A DNA stretch of 64,000 nt, taken from positions 310,001 to 374,000 of the forward strand of contig NZ_FMZX01000002.1 in the NCBI RefSeq assembly GCF_900101615.1, read 5' to 3'. The DNA is from Belnapia rosea. GTDB lineage: Bacteria > Pseudomonadota > Alphaproteobacteria > Acetobacterales > Acetobacteraceae. Of the stretch, positions 31,822 through 41,942 are shown piece after piece. Position numbers and translations under genes: made by a program. The notes beneath the pieces are model-generated. The model did no database searches. It saw only the letters and a list, made by a program, of their open reading frames with translations, and was not told the origin of the DNA. The first letter of the stretch is position 1; each line of letters begins with the position of its first letter.

Positions 31822-32871
31822 ATGGCCGAGGAGGAATCCGCATCCGCCGAAGACAGGACGGAGGCCCCAAGCCAGAGGCGGCTCGAGCAGGCGCAGCGGG
31901 AGGGCCAGGCGCCGGTATCGCGCGAGGCGATCGGCTTCGCCACGCTTCTTGCCGGGACGGTGGCGGGCGTGCTGGCGTTGCCGCCCCTTGGCTTCGAATG
32001 GCTGCGGCTGATGCGGGCGCTGATCGAGATGCCGGGGGAGGGGGCGGTGCTGGCGCCCGCGCTGCTATGGCAGTCGGCTCTGACCCTGCTCCCCGTGCTG
32101 GCGCTGGTGGCTTTGGCCGGAACCCTGGCCAGCCTGGCGCAGACTGGCCTGGTAGCGCGGGCCGAGGCGCTGGCGCCCCAGCTTTCCAGGGTCAATCCGG
32201 TGGGGACGCTGCGGCGCCTGCTGGGGCCGGAAGGGCTGCTCGAGTTGTTGCGGACCCTGATGAAGCTGGCGCTGGTCGGCGTGGCGCTCTGGCATGCGGT
32301 GGATCTGTCCGTGCTGCAGGCGGCTCTGCACCAGCCCGCGGCCGGGCTGTTGCGGGCGGCGGGTCAGGGCAGCGTGCGGTTGCTGCTGGCTGCGCTCTTC
32401 GCCTTCGGAGCGATCGCGCTGCTCGATCTCTTCTGGGTCCGCTGGCGGCATCTGCGGCGCATGCGGATGAGCCGGGAGGAACTACGCCAGGAGCATAAGG
32501 ACAGCGAGGGCGACCCCTATATCAAGGCCCGGCTGCGGCGGCTTCGGGAGCAGCGGGCACGGCGGCGGATGCTCGCGGCCGTGCCGAAGGCAACGGTTGT
32601 GGTCACCAACCCAACTCATTACGCTATCGCTTTGAACTATGCGCCGGGGCAGGCCTCGGCGCCGAGACTGGTAGCGAAGGGGGTGGATGCCATGGCGGCG
32701 CGAATCCGGGCGATGGCGGCCGAGCACGGGGTGCCGGTCGTCGAGAATCCGCCGCTGGCCCGGGCGTTGTGGCGGGTGGAGACGGATACCGAAATCCCCG
32801 CGGAGCATTGGCAGGCAGTTGCCGAGATCATCGCCTATGTCTGGCGCCTGCAGGGGCGGCAGCATGCCTGA
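31822..32871 (+). CDS. flhB: Flagellar export switch protein FlhB
   Basis: This 349-residue protein has four transmembrane helices (residues 30-210) and a cytoplasmic domain that self-cleaves in the NPTH motif (VVVTNPTHYAIAL, about residue 265). Cleavage switches export from rod/hook to filament substrates. The N-terminus EDRTEAPSQRRLEQAQREGQ is also typical. Its last 8 bp overlap the downstream kinase gene. Confidence 0.96.
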   Translation: MAEEESASAEDRTEAPSQRRLEQAQREGQAPVSREAIGFATLLAGTVAGVLALPPLGFEWLRLMRALIEMPGEGAVLAPALLWQSALTLLPVLALVALAGTLASLAQTGLVARAEALAPQLSRVNPVGTLRRLLGPEGLLELLRTLMKLALVGVALWHAVDLSVLQAALHQPAAGLLRAAGQGSVRLLLAALFAFGAIALLDLFWVRWRHLRRMRMSREELRQEHKDSEGDPYIKARLRRLREQRARRRMLAAVPKATVVVTNPTHYAIALNYAPGQASAPRLVAKGVDAMAARIRAMAAEHGVPVVENPPLARALWRVETDTEIPAEHWQAVAEIIAYVWRLQGRQHA

Positions 32872-34300
32872 CCGTCGCGCGGCGCAGCGGGCCGCCTCCT
32901 TCCAGTGCCTGTTCGGCGGGACGCCGGACGGCATGGCCCTGCTCGACTCGAGCGGTGCGATCCTCGCCGCCAATCCAGCGCTGGAGCGGCTGGCGGGAGG
33001 GGAGGCGTTGCGCGGCCTGCCGGCGACGCGGCTCCTGGCGCCGGCGGACCGGCCGGCATTGGCGGCGCTGCTTGCCGGGTCGGGGCAGCGGGACTTGCGG
33101 GCACGCCCCGCCGGGTCCGGGTTGGGGGCATGGAGCCTGACCTCCGAGCTGCTGGCCGGCGGCGGGCGGTTGCTGCGCGTCCTCGATCATGGGGAGGGGG
33201 ACCGGGCGGAGGTGCCAGCCGTCAACGCGAGCCGGCTGGAAATGCTTGGTCGCCTGACCGGGGGCATCGTGCATGACGTGAACAACCTGCTGGGCATCAT
33301 TCGCGGCGCCGCGGAGGCAGTGCGGACCCTCGGCCTTCCGCCGGCCGGCGAGGCGGAGGTGAAGGGGATCGAGGATGCGGCGCGGCGTGGTGCGGTGCTG
33401 ATTGCCGAATTGCTGGCCCTGGTCCGGCCGCAGAAGGCGGCGCCCTGCAGCATCGTCCTTGATGCCGCGATCGAGGCCTTGGCTCCCTTGCTGCGCCGGC
33501 TGGTCGGCAAGGCGGTGCGGCTGGAGCTGCTGCCCGGGGCGGCCGGGCTGGCGGTGCGTCTCGGGCCCGAGCAACTCGACCGGCTCTTGATGAACCTCGC
33601 CGTCAATGCCGGGGAGGCAATGGCGGAGGGGGGGTGCCTCACCATCGCCACCCGCCAGGCGCCGGGCGAGGCCGTGCTGGAGGTGCGGGACACGGGCTGC
33701 GGCATTCCCCCCGAAGCCTTGCCACATATCTTCGATCCCTTCTTCACCACGCGAGCCACCGAGGGCGGTACGGGTCTTGGGCTGGCGACGGTGCGGGACA
33801 TCGTCGGCGCGGCCGGTGGGCGTGTCGTGGTGGAGAGCCGGCGTGGCCAGGGGACCTGCTTCCGCATCCATTTGCCGAGGCTGGAGGCGCCGGTAGAGGC
33901 AGCCCCTCGGCCGGCCCCCACCGGAGAGGCAGGGCCGATCCTGCTGGTCGAGGACGAGGCGGTGCTGCGGCGGCTGGCGGAGCATGTGCTGAGCCGCCAG
34001 GGCCAGGTGCCACTCCTGGCCGAGAGCGCGGAGGCGGCACTGGATCTGCTGGAGCGGTCGCCACCACCCGGGCTGCTGGTCAGCGACATCTCCCTGCCGG
34101 GGATGGATGGGCGGGAGTTGGCGCGGCGGCTTCGGCTCCGCTGGCCCCATCTTCCGGTGGTGTTGGCCTCGGGCTATGGCAGTGCCGGGCTGCGTGCCGA
34201 GCTGGCGGCCGAGGGTTTCCATCTCCTGGCCAAGCCCTATGGTTCGGCCGAGTTGATGGCGGCGCTGGAGGCTGTCCGGCGGGTACCGGTGACGGTGTGA
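32864..34300 (+). CDS. CckA-like soluble hybrid histidine kinase
   Basis: The 478 residues have no transmembrane segment. They comprise a PAS-like N-terminal domain (residues 10-115), a HisKA domain with MLGRLTGGIVHDVNNLLGI (phospho-His near 136), an HATPase domain ([35 protein letters not shown]) and a C-terminal receiver (VEDEAVLRR, phospho-Asp in LLVSDISLPGMDG, LAKPYG). The kinase core resembles CckA, which feeds CtrA, but lacks its membrane part. It overlaps flhB by 8 bp, so it is made with the flagellar genes. Its partner is unknown. Confidence 0.85.
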   Translation: MPDRRAAQRAASFQCLFGGTPDGMALLDSSGAILAANPALERLAGGEALRGLPATRLLAPADRPALAALLAGSGQRDLRARPAGSGLGAWSLTSELLAGGGRLLRVLDHGEGDRAEVPAVNASRLEMLGRLTGGIVHDVNNLLGIIRGAAEAVRTLGLPPAGEAEVKGIEDAARRGAVLIAELLALVRPQKAAPCSIVLDAAIEALAPLLRRLVGKAVRLELLPGAAGLAVRLGPEQLDRLLMNLAVNAGEAMAEGGCLTIATRQAPGEAVLEVRDTGCGIPPEALPHIFDPFFTTRATEGGTGLGLATVRDIVGAAGGRVVVESRRGQGTCFRIHLPRLEAPVEAAPRPAPTGEAGPILLVEDEAVLRRLAEHVLSRQGQVPLLAESAEAALDLLERSPPPGLLVSDISLPGMDGRELARRLRLRWPHLPVVLASGYGSAGLRAELAAEGFHLLAKPYGSAELMAALEAVRRVPVTV

Positions 34301-34363
34301 GGTGCCTCGTGTTTTCCAAATGTTCTTGTTTTCCGGCGGTGGCAGGACCATACTCTGGCAGTG

Positions 34364-34380
34364 CCATCGCGGAGCGATGG
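34364..34380 (+). terminator. Stem-loop between the kinase gene and recA
   Basis: CCATCGC-GGA-GCGATGG lies about 60 bp after the kinase stop and before the candidate recA promoter. No T-run follows, so its role as terminator is uncertain. Confidence 0.4.
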
Positions 34381-34385
34381 GGTTA

Positions 34386-34424
34386 GTTACGATCCTGTTT
34401 CATTCCGATCTCATTGCATGTAGT
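34386..34424 (+). promoter_or_regulatory. recA: Candidate recA promoter with LexA-like site
   Basis: GTTA-N7-GTTT at 34386-34400 resembles the alphaproteobacterial LexA box GTTC-N7-GTTC with two mismatches. A possible -10 TGTAGT (34419-34424) lies 17 bp downstream of TGTTTC. recA is usually SOS-controlled, which favours a site here, but the match is imperfect. Confidence 0.35.
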
Positions 34425-34463
34425 TTGGGCGGGTGAACCGGGGCCAGGAGCGGGATAGCCAGA

Positions 34464-35519
34464 ATGGATAAGGGAAAGGCGCTCGACGCCGCGCTCAGCC
34501 AGATCGAAAGGGCCTTCGGCAAGGGCTCCATTATGAAGATGGGCGCTCGTCAGGCGTTGGATGGCGAGATCGAGGTGATCTCGACCGGCTCGCTCGGCCT
34601 CGACATCGCGCTTGGCATCGGTGGCGTGCCGAAGGGCCGCATCATCGAGATCTACGGGCCGGAAAGCTCGGGCAAGACGACGCTCGCGCTGCACATGATC
34701 GCGGAGGCCCAGAAGAAGGGCGGCACCTGCGCCTTCATTGATGCCGAGCATGCGCTCGACCCGGGCTATGCCAAGAAGCTCGGCGTCGATATCGACAACA
34801 TGCTGATCAGCCAGCCGGATGCCGGCGAGCAGGCGCTCGAGATCTGCGACACGCTGGTGCGCTCGGGCGCGATCGACGTGCTGGTGGTCGATAGCGTGGC
34901 CGCGCTGGTGCCGCGGGCCGAGCTTGAGGGCGAGATGGGCGACAGCCATGTCGGCCTGCATGCCCGGCTGATGAGCCAGGCGCTGCGTAAGCTGACCGGC
35001 ACCGTCTCCCGCTCGAACTGCCTGCTGATCTTCCTGAACCAGATCCGGCTCAAGATCGGCGTCATGTTCGGCAATCCGGAGACGACGACGGGTGGCAACG
35101 CGCTGAAGTTCTACGCCTCCATCCGCCTGGAGATCCGCCGCATCGGGGCCATCAAGGACCGGGAGAGCGTGGTCGGCAACCAGACCCGGGTGAAGGTGGT
35201 GAAGAACAAGATGGCGCCGCCGTTCCGGCAGGTCGAGTTCGACATCATGTATGGCGAGGGCATCTCCAAGGTCGGCGAGCTGGTCGATCTCGGTGTGAAG
35301 GCCGGCGTCGTCGAGAAGTCGGGCGCCTGGTTCAGCGCCGAGGGCCAGCGGATCGGGCAGGGGCGGGAGAATGCCAAGCAGTTCCTCCGCGACAACCCGG
35401 CCATGGGCGCCTCCATCGAGGCCAAGGTGCGCGGCCAGGCCGGCATCGTCGCCAATGCCATGCTGACGGGCGAGAGCGAGTCGGCGGAAAGCGAGGATGA
35501 GGCAACGCCGGCCGAGTAA
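34464..35519 (+). CDS. recA: Recombinase RecA
   Basis: This 351-residue protein of homologous recombination and SOS induction has Walker [14 protein letters not shown], Walker [13 protein letters not shown], loop L1 with [21 protein letters not shown] and the [20 protein letters not shown] region of loop L2, split at the junction. The C-terminal tail is acidic ([10 protein letters not shown]). It is a single-gene unit. Confidence 0.98.
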   Translation: MDKGKALDAALSQIERAFGKGSIMKMGARQALDGEIEVISTGSLGLDIALGIGGVPKGRIIEIYGPESSGKTTLALHMIAEAQKKGGTCAFIDAEHALDPGYAKKLGVDIDNMLISQPDAGEQALEICDTLVRSGAIDVLVVDSVAALVPRAELEGEMGDSHVGLHARLMSQALRKLTGTVSRSNCLLIFLNQIRLKIGVMFGNPETTTGGNALKFYASIRLEIRRIGAIKDRESVVGNQTRVKVVKNKMAPPFRQVEFDIMYGEGISKVGELVDLGVKAGVVEKSGAWFSAEGQRIGQGRENAKQFLRDNPAMGASIEAKVRGQAGIVANAMLTGESESAESEDEATPAE

Positions 35520-35535
35520 GCCGGCGCCTCTCGAC

Positions 35536-35561
35536 GCCTCCTGCCCTGCGCGGTAGGAGGC
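35536..35561 (+). terminator. Stem-loop after recA
   Basis: GCCTCCT and AGGAGGC pair around a 12-nt loop, 17 bp past the recA stop. There is no following T-run; it may act as an mRNA-stabilising hairpin or weak terminator before alaS. Confidence 0.4.
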
Positions 35562-35616
35562 TCGGGGCCCCGCGGCCGGGAACGCGCGCGGGGGGAAGAC
35601 AGGATCCGCACCGGCG

Positions 35617-38268
35617 ATGACCAGCAGCAACGACATCCGCGCCACCTTCCTTGGGTATTTCGGTCGCAACGGGCATCAGGTGGTCGAAAGCTCGCCGCTG
35701 GTTCCACGGAACGACCCGACGCTGATGTTCGCCAATAGCGGCATGGTGCAGTTCAAGAATGTCTTCACCGGGCAGGAGAAGCGTTCCTATAGCCGGGCGA
35801 CCACGGCGCAGAAATGCGTCCGTGCCGGCGGCAAGCACAACGATCTCGACAATGTCGGCTATACCGCCCGGCATCATACCTTCTTCGAGATGTTGGGGAA
35901 TTTCTCCTTCGGCGACTATTTCAAGGAACAGGCAATCTCCCATGCCTGGGAGTTGCTGACCCGCGACTTCGGCCTGCCGAAGGACAAGCTGCTGGTCACC
36001 GTCTTCTCCGAGGATGAGGAGGCGCCGGTCTATTGGAGGAAGATCGCCGGGCTGCCGGACAGCCGGATCATCCGCATCCCGACCAGCGATAATTTCTGGC
36101 GCATGGGGGATACCGGGCCCTGCGGCCCATGCTCCGAGATCTTCTACGACCATGGCGAGCATATCCCGGGCGGGCCGCCGGGCTCGCCGGATGAGGATGG
36201 CGACCGGTTCATCGAGATCTGGAACCTGGTCTTCATGCAGTTCGAGGAGGGGCCACCCGGCACCCGCGTGCCGCTGCCGCGGCCCTCGATCGATACCGGC
36301 ATGGGGCTGGAGCGCTTCGCCGCCATCCTCCAGGGCAAGCACGACAACTACGACACCGATACGCTGCGGGCGCTGATCCTCGCCTCGGCCGAGGCCACGG
36401 GCCAGGACCCGGATGGGCGGTGGAAGACCAGCCACCGCGTGGTCGCCGACCATCTGCGGGCCGGCACCTTCCTGATGGCCGATGGCGTCATGCCCTCCAA
36501 CGAGGGCCGCGGCTATGTGCTGCGGCGCATCCTCCGCCGCGCCATGCGGCATGCGCATATGATGGGCTCGCGCGAGCCGCTGCTGCACCGGCTGGTGCCG
36601 GCGCTGATCCGGCAGATGGGCGCGGCCTATCCCGAGATCGTCCGCGCCGAGGCGCTGGTGACCGAGACCTTCAAGCTGGAGGAGACGCGCTTCCGCAGCC
36701 TGCTGGAGCGCGGGCTCGGCCTGCTGGCGGAGGAGAGCGGCAAGCTCGGCGAGGGCGGGACCCTGTCCGGCGATGTCGCCTTCCGGCTTTACGACACCTA
36801 CGGCTTCCCGCTCGACCTGACGCAGGATGCGCTGCGCGCCGAGGGCCGCGGCGTCGATGTCGCAGGCTTCGAGGCGGCGATGGCCGAGCAGCGCCGGCGG
36901 GCGCGCGCCGCCTGGGCCGGCAGTGGCGAGGCGGCGACGGATGCCGTCTGGTTCGACATCAAGGAGCGGGTCGGGGCCAGCGAATTCCTCGGCTACAGCA
37001 CCGAGGCGGCGGAGGGCGAGATCCTCGCCATCCTGCAGGACGGCAAGCCGGTGGAGGGCGCCGGGCCGGGGGCCGAGGTCGCGGTCGTGCTGAACCAGAC
37101 GCCCTTCTACGCCGAGAGCGGCGGCCAGGTGGGCGATGCCGGGCTGATCTCAGCGGGTGAGGCCTGCCGCATCGTCGTGCGGGACACGCAGAAGAAGCTC
37201 GGCGACCTCTTCGTCCATTACGGCACGGTCGCGCATGGCGAGGCGAGGCCGGGGCTGGCCGTGCTGGCCGAGGTCGACCACACGCGGCGCGGGGCCATCC
37301 GCGCCCATCACAGCGCGACGCATCTGCTGCATGAGGCGCTGCGGCGGCGGCTCGGCACCCATGTGGCGCAGAAGGGCTCGCTGAACGCGCCGGACCGGCT
37401 GCGCTTCGACGTCTCGCAACCGACGCCGATGACGGCGGAGGATCTCGCCTGGACCGAAACCGAGGTGAATGCCCGCATCCGCGAGAATGCCGAGGTGACG
37501 ACCCGGCTGATGACGCCGGAGCAGGCTGTCGGCATCGGCGCCATGGCGCTGTTCGGCGAGAAATACGGTGACGAGGTACGGGTCGTCGCCATGGGGCATG
37601 ACCCGGCGGCGACCGAGAAGCTCGGCGTCTATTCGCTCGAGCTCTGCGGCGGCACGCATGTGCGGCGGACGGGCGACATCGGCCTGTTCAAGATCGTCTC
37701 CGAGGGCGCGGTCTCGGCCGGCGTGCGGCGCGTCGAGGCCGTCACCGGCGAGGCGGCGCTGGCGCTGATCGAGGACCAGGCGCGGCAGCTCTCCGAGGCG
37801 GCGCTGGCGCTCCGCGTCGCCCCGGCCGAGGTGCCGGCGCGCGTGGCCGCGCTGGTCGAGGACCGGCGCCGGCTGGAGCGCGAGGTGAGCGAGCTGCGGA
37901 AGAAGCTGGCGACCGGTGGCGCCGCGGCGGAGGCCGAGACGATCGGCGGGCTGCGCGTGGCGCTGCGCAACCTCGGCGACATCCCGGCGCGGGATCTCAA
38001 GGGCGTGGCGGAGGCCATCCTGAAGGGCGGCACGGCCGATGTGGCGGCGCTGGTCTCGACGGCGGAGGGCAAGGCCAGCATCGTCGTCGGCATCGGCGAG
38101 GCGGCGCGCGGCCAGGCGGATGCGGTGGCGCTGGTCAGGGCGGCGAGTGCCGCGGCAGGCGGCAAGGGCGGTGGCGGGAGGCCGGAGATGGCCCAGGCCG
38201 GCGGCCCCGATGCGGCGCTGGCCGATGCCGCGCTCGACGCCGTCCGGGCGGCGCTGGCTGGCGGCTGA
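35617..38268 (+). CDS. alaS: Alanyl-tRNA synthetase
   Basis: This 883-residue enzyme has the class II catalytic core at the N-terminus ([37 protein letters not shown]). The editing domain has the zinc-binding [13 protein letters not shown] and [13 protein letters not shown] motifs. The C-Ala domain lies after residue 740. The length is normal and all domains are present. It is a single-gene unit following recA. Confidence 0.98.
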   Translation: MTSSNDIRATFLGYFGRNGHQVVESSPLVPRNDPTLMFANSGMVQFKNVFTGQEKRSYSRATTAQKCVRAGGKHNDLDNVGYTARHHTFFEMLGNFSFGDYFKEQAISHAWELLTRDFGLPKDKLLVTVFSEDEEAPVYWRKIAGLPDSRIIRIPTSDNFWRMGDTGPCGPCSEIFYDHGEHIPGGPPGSPDEDGDRFIEIWNLVFMQFEEGPPGTRVPLPRPSIDTGMGLERFAAILQGKHDNYDTDTLRALILASAEATGQDPDGRWKTSHRVVADHLRAGTFLMADGVMPSNEGRGYVLRRILRRAMRHAHMMGSREPLLHRLVPALIRQMGAAYPEIVRAEALVTETFKLEETRFRSLLERGLGLLAEESGKLGEGGTLSGDVAFRLYDTYGFPLDLTQDALRAEGRGVDVAGFEAAMAEQRRRARAAWAGSGEAATDAVWFDIKERVGASEFLGYSTEAAEGEILAILQDGKPVEGAGPGAEVAVVLNQTPFYAESGGQVGDAGLISAGEACRIVVRDTQKKLGDLFVHYGTVAHGEARPGLAVLAEVDHTRRGAIRAHHSATHLLHEALRRRLGTHVAQKGSLNAPDRLRFDVSQPTPMTAEDLAWTETEVNARIRENAEVTTRLMTPEQAVGIGAMALFGEKYGDEVRVVAMGHDPAATEKLGVYSLELCGGTHVRRTGDIGLFKIVSEGAVSAGVRRVEAVTGEAALALIEDQARQLSEAALALRVAPAEVPARVAALVEDRRRLEREVSELRKKLATGGAAAEAETIGGLRVALRNLGDIPARDLKGVAEAILKGGTADVAALVSTAEGKASIVVGIGEAARGQADAVALVRAASAAAGGKGGGGRPEMAQAGGPDAALADAALDAVRAALAGG

Positions 38269-38272
38269 GATC

Positions 38273-38299
38273 GAGGGGCACGGCCGGGCCGTGCCTCTC
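38273..38299. terminator. Bidirectional stem-loop between alaS and DUF599
   Basis: A 12-bp stem (GAGGGGCACGGC/GCCGTGCCTCTC, one G-T pair) with CGG loop fills the 35-bp gap between two convergent genes. Its position and strength suit termination of both, though no T-run is present. Confidence 0.55.
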
Positions 38300-38303
38300 C
38301 CGC

Positions 38304-39014
38304 TCAGCTCGTGGTCCCACCCCGGGCGGGTTTGCGCTCGCTGATCAGCGCCTCCCGCACGACGGACCGGAATTCGCGCCGGTAGAGCTCGCGCAGCACC
38401 AGCAGGCTGGCCAGGATCAGCGCCACGGGGTGGAGAATCCAGGCCAGCGCGGCGAGGCCGAAGTAATAGGCCCGCAGCCCGCTGTTGAAATGCTTGCCGG
38501 CGCGATTGGCGACCTCGGCGGCGATCGCCGCATGGGGCAGCCGCCCTGGGTCCCGCGCATCATGGGAGATGCCGCCCATGACGATGGAGCAGTAGTTGAA
38601 CTGCCGCAGCGCCCAGGTCAGCTCGAAGAAGGCGCGGACGAAGATCAGCAGCAGCAGGGCGATCTTCATCTCCCACAGCGCCTGATCCGGCACCATGGCG
38701 AAGGGCAGGGCACCGAAGACCCGCGCGCCGAGTTCCGGGCTGCTCAGCATCGCCACCAGGCCGCCCAGGATGAAGATGGCGGTGTTGGCCAGGAAGCTGG
38801 TGCTGCCCATCAGGTTGCCGATGATCTGCGTATCCATGATGCGGTTGTCCCGCGTCACCATGGTGCGCATCCAGCGGCGGCGATGTTCATCCATCGCCGC
38901 GATGACACTGCGCCGCCGGAGTGCCGGGTGGTGGTCCACCAGCGCGGAATAGCCGGCCCAGCACGCGACGAAGACGCCGAGCGCAAGCCAGTCGAGCAGG
39001 GTCAGGGAGGTCAT
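38304..39014 (-). CDS. DUF599 membrane protein
   Basis: This 236-residue protein has about four transmembrane helices: residues 7-25, 75-95, 115-135 and around 190-215. Family-type segments are RRRWMRTMVTRDNRIMDTQIIGNLM (across two helices) and ALRQFNYCSIVMGGI. The function of DUF599 is unknown. The start MTSLTLLDWLAL at 39014 was chosen because the first hydrophobic helix begins directly after it. It is downstream of the icd terminator and probably has its own promoter or read-through. Confidence 0.8.
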   Translation of the reverse strand: MTSLTLLDWLALGVFVACWAGYSALVDHHPALRRRSVIAAMDEHRRRWMRTMVTRDNRIMDTQIIGNLMGSTSFLANTAIFILGGLVAMLSSPELGARVFGALPFAMVPDQALWEMKIALLLLIFVRAFFELTWALRQFNYCSIVMGGISHDARDPGRLPHAAIAAEVANRAGKHFNSGLRAYYFGLAALAWILHPVALILASLLVLRELYRREFRSVVREALISERKPARGGTTS

Positions 39015-39037
39015 CGGGGGAGTATAGCGCGCCCAGC

Positions 39038-39066
39038 AAAAAGGGCGGGCCGTTGCCGGCCCGCCC
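39038..39066 (-). terminator. icd: Intrinsic terminator of icd
   Basis: On the minus strand a 10-bp GC stem (GGGCGGGCCG/CGGCCCGCCC) with a GCAA loop is followed directly by TTTTT. It starts 27 bp after the icd stop. This is the cleanest Rho-independent terminator in the window. Confidence 0.9.
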
Positions 39067-39093
39067 TCTCGCATCCGTCCCGGGCGGGATGGC

Positions 39094-40305
39094 TCAGGCC
39101 ATCGCCTTCTTCAGGTTCTCGTCGAGCTTCGAGAGGAAGGCCTGGGTGCTCAGATAGGGCTGGTCCTTGCCGATCAGAACGGCAAGGTCCTTCGTCATGG
39201 AGCCGCTCTCGACCGTCTCGATGCAGACCTTCTCCAGCGCCTCGGCGAAGGCGGTCACGTCCGGCGTGTTGTCGAACTTGCCGCGATAGGCGAGGCCACG
39301 GGTCCAGGCGAAAATCGAGGCGATCGGGTTGGTGCTGGTCTCGCGGCCCTTCTGGTGCTCGCGGTAGTGGCGGGTGACGGTGCCGTGGGCGGCCTCGGAC
39401 TCGACCGTGTTGCCGTCCGGGGAGAGCAGCACGGAGGTCATCAGGCCGAGCGAGCCGAAGCCCTGGGCCACGATGTCGGACTGCACGTCGCCGTCGTAGT
39501 TCTTGCAGGCCCAGATATAGCCGCCTTCCCACTTCAGCGCGGAGGCGACCATGTCGTCGATCAGCCGGTCCTCATAGGTCAGGCCGCGCTTCTCGTACTC
39601 GGCCTTGAACTCGGCGTCGTAGATGGCGCGGAAGATGTCCTTGAAGTTGCCGTCATAGGCCTTGAGGATGGTGTTCTTGTGGCTGAAATAGACCGAGTAG
39701 TTCCGGGCCAGGCCGTAGTTGAAGCTGGCGCGGGCGAAGCCCTCGATCGAGGTGTTCAGGTTGTGCTGCATCATGGCGATGCCACCCGCCTTGAAGGCGA
39801 AGTCGCCGATCTCCTGCGGCTGGCCGCCTTCCGGCGTGTAGGTCATCGTCACCTTACCGGCGCCGGGGACCTTCATCTCGACGGCGCGGTAGATGTCGCC
39901 ATAGGCGTGGCGGCCGACGACGATCGGCTTCGACCAGTGCGGCACCAGGCGGGGCACGTTGGAGCAGATGATCGGCTCGCGGAAGATCGTGCCGTCGAGG
40001 ATGTTGCGGATGGTGCCGTTCGGGCTCCGCCACATCTTCTTCAGGCCGAACTCCTTCACCCGCGCCTCGTCCGGGGTGATGGTCGCGCATTTCACGCCGA
40101 CGCCGTACTGCTTGATGGCGTTGGCGGCATCGACCGTCACCTGGTCATCGGTCTGGTCGCGGTACTCGATGCCGAGGTCGTAATACTTCAGGTCCACATC
40201 CAGGTAGGGGAGGATGAGCTTCTCCTTGATGAACCCCCAGATGATGCGGGTCATCTCATCCCCGTCCAGCTCGACGACGGGGGTCTTTACCTGGATCTTT
40301 GCCAT
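39094..40305 (-). CDS. icd: NADP-dependent isocitrate dehydrogenase
   Basis: This 403-residue TCA-cycle enzyme oxidises isocitrate to 2-oxoglutarate. It belongs to the eukaryote-like homodimeric type common in alphaproteobacteria: [14 protein letters not shown] at the N-terminus, [19 protein letters not shown] in the substrate site, and [19 protein letters not shown] at the metal/NADP region. The start [11 protein letters not shown] fits homologues. It is transcribed alone and ends at a strong terminator. Confidence 0.97.
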   Translation of the reverse strand: MAKIQVKTPVVELDGDEMTRIIWGFIKEKLILPYLDVDLKYYDLGIEYRDQTDDQVTVDAANAIKQYGVGVKCATITPDEARVKEFGLKKMWRSPNGTIRNILDGTIFREPIICSNVPRLVPHWSKPIVVGRHAYGDIYRAVEMKVPGAGKVTMTYTPEGGQPQEIGDFAFKAGGIAMMQHNLNTSIEGFARASFNYGLARNYSVYFSHKNTILKAYDGNFKDIFRAIYDAEFKAEYEKRGLTYEDRLIDDMVASALKWEGGYIWACKNYDGDVQSDIVAQGFGSLGLMTSVLLSPDGNTVESEAAHGTVTRHYREHQKGRETSTNPIASIFAWTRGLAYRGKFDNTPDVTAFAEALEKVCIETVESGSMTKDLAVLIGKDQPYLSTQAFLSKLDENLKKAMA

Positions 40306-40675
40306 GCGGTCCTCGTGGTCTCCCGCGCCAGGCGCCGGGGCGCCGCGGGGGTGTTTGGGGCGGCCGGAACATCGCACCCGTCAGGGACCTGGGCAAGCCC
40401 ATCCGCCCGCCTTGCTTAGTTTCGATATCGACACGCTTGCCGGTAGCGGCAGTTTCATGCTTAGTCGCGTCAGGCGTGTCGGACGGCAGCCGGGAGATCG
40501 CAGGAGAGCATGATGCCTTCGGTTTCGCTGCTCCGCCGTGAACCCGGTCCCGTTGCGGATGTTCTGGGGCGGGGCATCACGGCCAATGGTTGTCGGGCGG
40601 GCGGTGCCACGCATGTACGATAGAAGCCAGGGCGCCAACTCCCCCGTCTTCCAGCCCGGCCGGGAGCCTTCCGCC
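40306..40675. other. Divergent noncoding region between icd and the Hpt gene
   Basis: This 370-bp stretch has no convincing gene; an in-frame upstream extension of the Hpt ORF (from 40538) shows no conserved sequence. It should hold the icd promoter (minus) and the Hpt promoter (plus). The only clear structure is a perfect 10-bp palindrome TCGATATCGA at 40422-40431, whose role is unknown. Confidence 0.5.
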
Positions 40676-40990
40676 ATGCCGAACGATCAGGCCTTCCTTG
40701 CTACCCGTCATGGTCCTGTCCTGGCCGGGCTCTGCGCCGACGAGCTGCGCGAGCGCCATCCGCGCATCCAGGCCGCCGCCGCAGCCGGCGACTTCCGGGG
40801 ATTGCAGGCGGAGGCGCATGCCCTGCGCGGCGTCGCGGCCAATTTCGGGCTGGGCGTGCTGGCGGAGGACCTTCTCGCGCTGGAGACGGCGGCGCGGCAG
40901 TCGGATGCGGACAGGCTGCGCAGCCTGCTCGGCCGGCTGCCGGACGAGGTGGCCAAGGCCCTTACCGCCCTCGGCCAGAACAAGCCCTGA
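40676..40990 (+). CDS. Free-standing Hpt phosphotransfer protein
   Basis: The 104-residue helical protein carries a histidine phosphotransfer motif EAHALRGVAANFGL with the phospho-His at residue 48. It has no kinase or receiver domain. It lies next to a solute-binding protein gene and a hybrid kinase that lacks an Hpt domain, so it is the probable relay partner of that kinase. The start MPNDQAF follows a GGGAG site; a longer form from 40538 is possible but unlikely. Confidence 0.78.
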   Translation: MPNDQAFLATRHGPVLAGLCADELRERHPRIQAAAAAGDFRGLQAEAHALRGVAANFGLGVLAEDLLALETAARQSDADRLRSLLGRLPDEVAKALTALGQNKP

Positions 40991-40994
40991 CCGC

Positions 40995-41942
40995 TCAATA
41001 GACCAGGATGGAACCCAACCCGTGCCGTGCCCCGGCGCGGGCCAGGGTGCCGTCGGCCTTGGCGACGGTGAGGAAGCTGTTCACCTCGGCGAGCCAGGGC
41101 GCGTCGCCACGGGGCACGGCATAGCCATAGAGCGTCTCCCCGAATCGGTCCGGCGCCTCGATGACCCGGGCCCATTCATGCATCAGCAGCATGCGCCGCG
41201 TGTAGGCGAAGTCGCTGATGAAGACATCCGCCCGGCCGGCCTGGACTTCCGACTCGCGGGTGCGGGGTGCGCGGACGACCATCACCTCGGCCTGCTTCAG
41301 GCTGCGCCGCATCAACGGTTCGGCCAGCGTGCCGGCCGCGACGGCGACCACCGTGCCGACCGTGTCGACATCCTCCCAGCGGGTGACGCGGTTGCTCTCC
41401 CGCGTGGTCACGGCATAGATCGAGCTTGTCATATAGGGCTTCGAGAAGGCGACCCGCTGCTGCCGCGCCGGCAGGATGCCGACGCCCATCATGGCGATGT
41501 CGCAGGCGCCGGCCTCGAGCCGGTCCATGAACTCGGCGAAATTGGTCTCGACGAAGCGCAGCTGGACGAGCAACCGGTTGGCCAGCGCGCGTGCCATGTC
41601 GATGTCGAGCCCTTCAAGCTCGCTGTTGCGGGGGTTGCGGTAGCTGACGGCGAAGTAGTCCGGCCAGATGCAGACGGCCAGCTCGCCCCGGCTGCGGATG
41701 AGGGCCAGCCGGTCCGGCGGGGGCGGGGATAGCGCCGGCTCGGCCGGGTTGCGCGCCGGGGGTTGGGCTGGGGGTTGGGCCTGGGCGGGTGGTGCGGCTG
41801 CCGGGGGGCGGGTAGCGGCAGCGGGCGGCGTGTGGCCGGGCGGCTGGATCTGGGCCCTTGCCGCATTCATCTCGAAATTGGCAACCATGAGTGCAATAAC
41901 CTGCGCGACAATGCAGCCCTTCGCGACACTGGACGCCCTCAT
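40995..41942 (-). CDS. Periplasmic amino-acid-type solute-binding protein
   Basis: This protein of about 315 residues belongs to the bacterial extracellular solute-binding family 3. A hydrophobic signal ([23 protein letters not shown] over two parts) leads into a Pro/Ala/Gln-rich linker of about 60 residues. The binding lobes follow: [35 protein letters not shown] and [20 protein letters not shown]. No transporter permease or ATPase is adjacent; a kinase is. A sensory role is therefore possible. The start is uncertain: ATG at 41942 gives the best signal peptide but overlaps the divergent kinase gene. Confidence 0.75.
   Translation of the reverse strand: MRASSVAKGCIVAQVIALMVANFEMNAARAQIQPPGHTPPAAATRPPAAAPPAQAQPPAQPPARNPAEPALSPPPPDRLALIRSRGELAVCIWPDYFAVSYRNPRNSELEGLDIDMARALANRLLVQLRFVETNFAEFMDRLEAGACDIAMMGVGILPARQQRVAFSKPYMTSSIYAVTTRESNRVTRWEDVDTVGTVVAVAAGTLAEPLMRRSLKQAEVMVVRAPRTRESEVQAGRADVFISDFAYTRRMLLMHEWARVIEAPDRFGETLYGYAVPRGDAPWLAEVNSFLTVAKADGTLARAGARHGLGSILVY

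Noticed and set aside
40538-40675. 46-residue N-terminal extension of the Hpt protein
   Set aside because: No conserved or structured content, and the internal ATG at 40676 has a reasonable ribosome-binding site.
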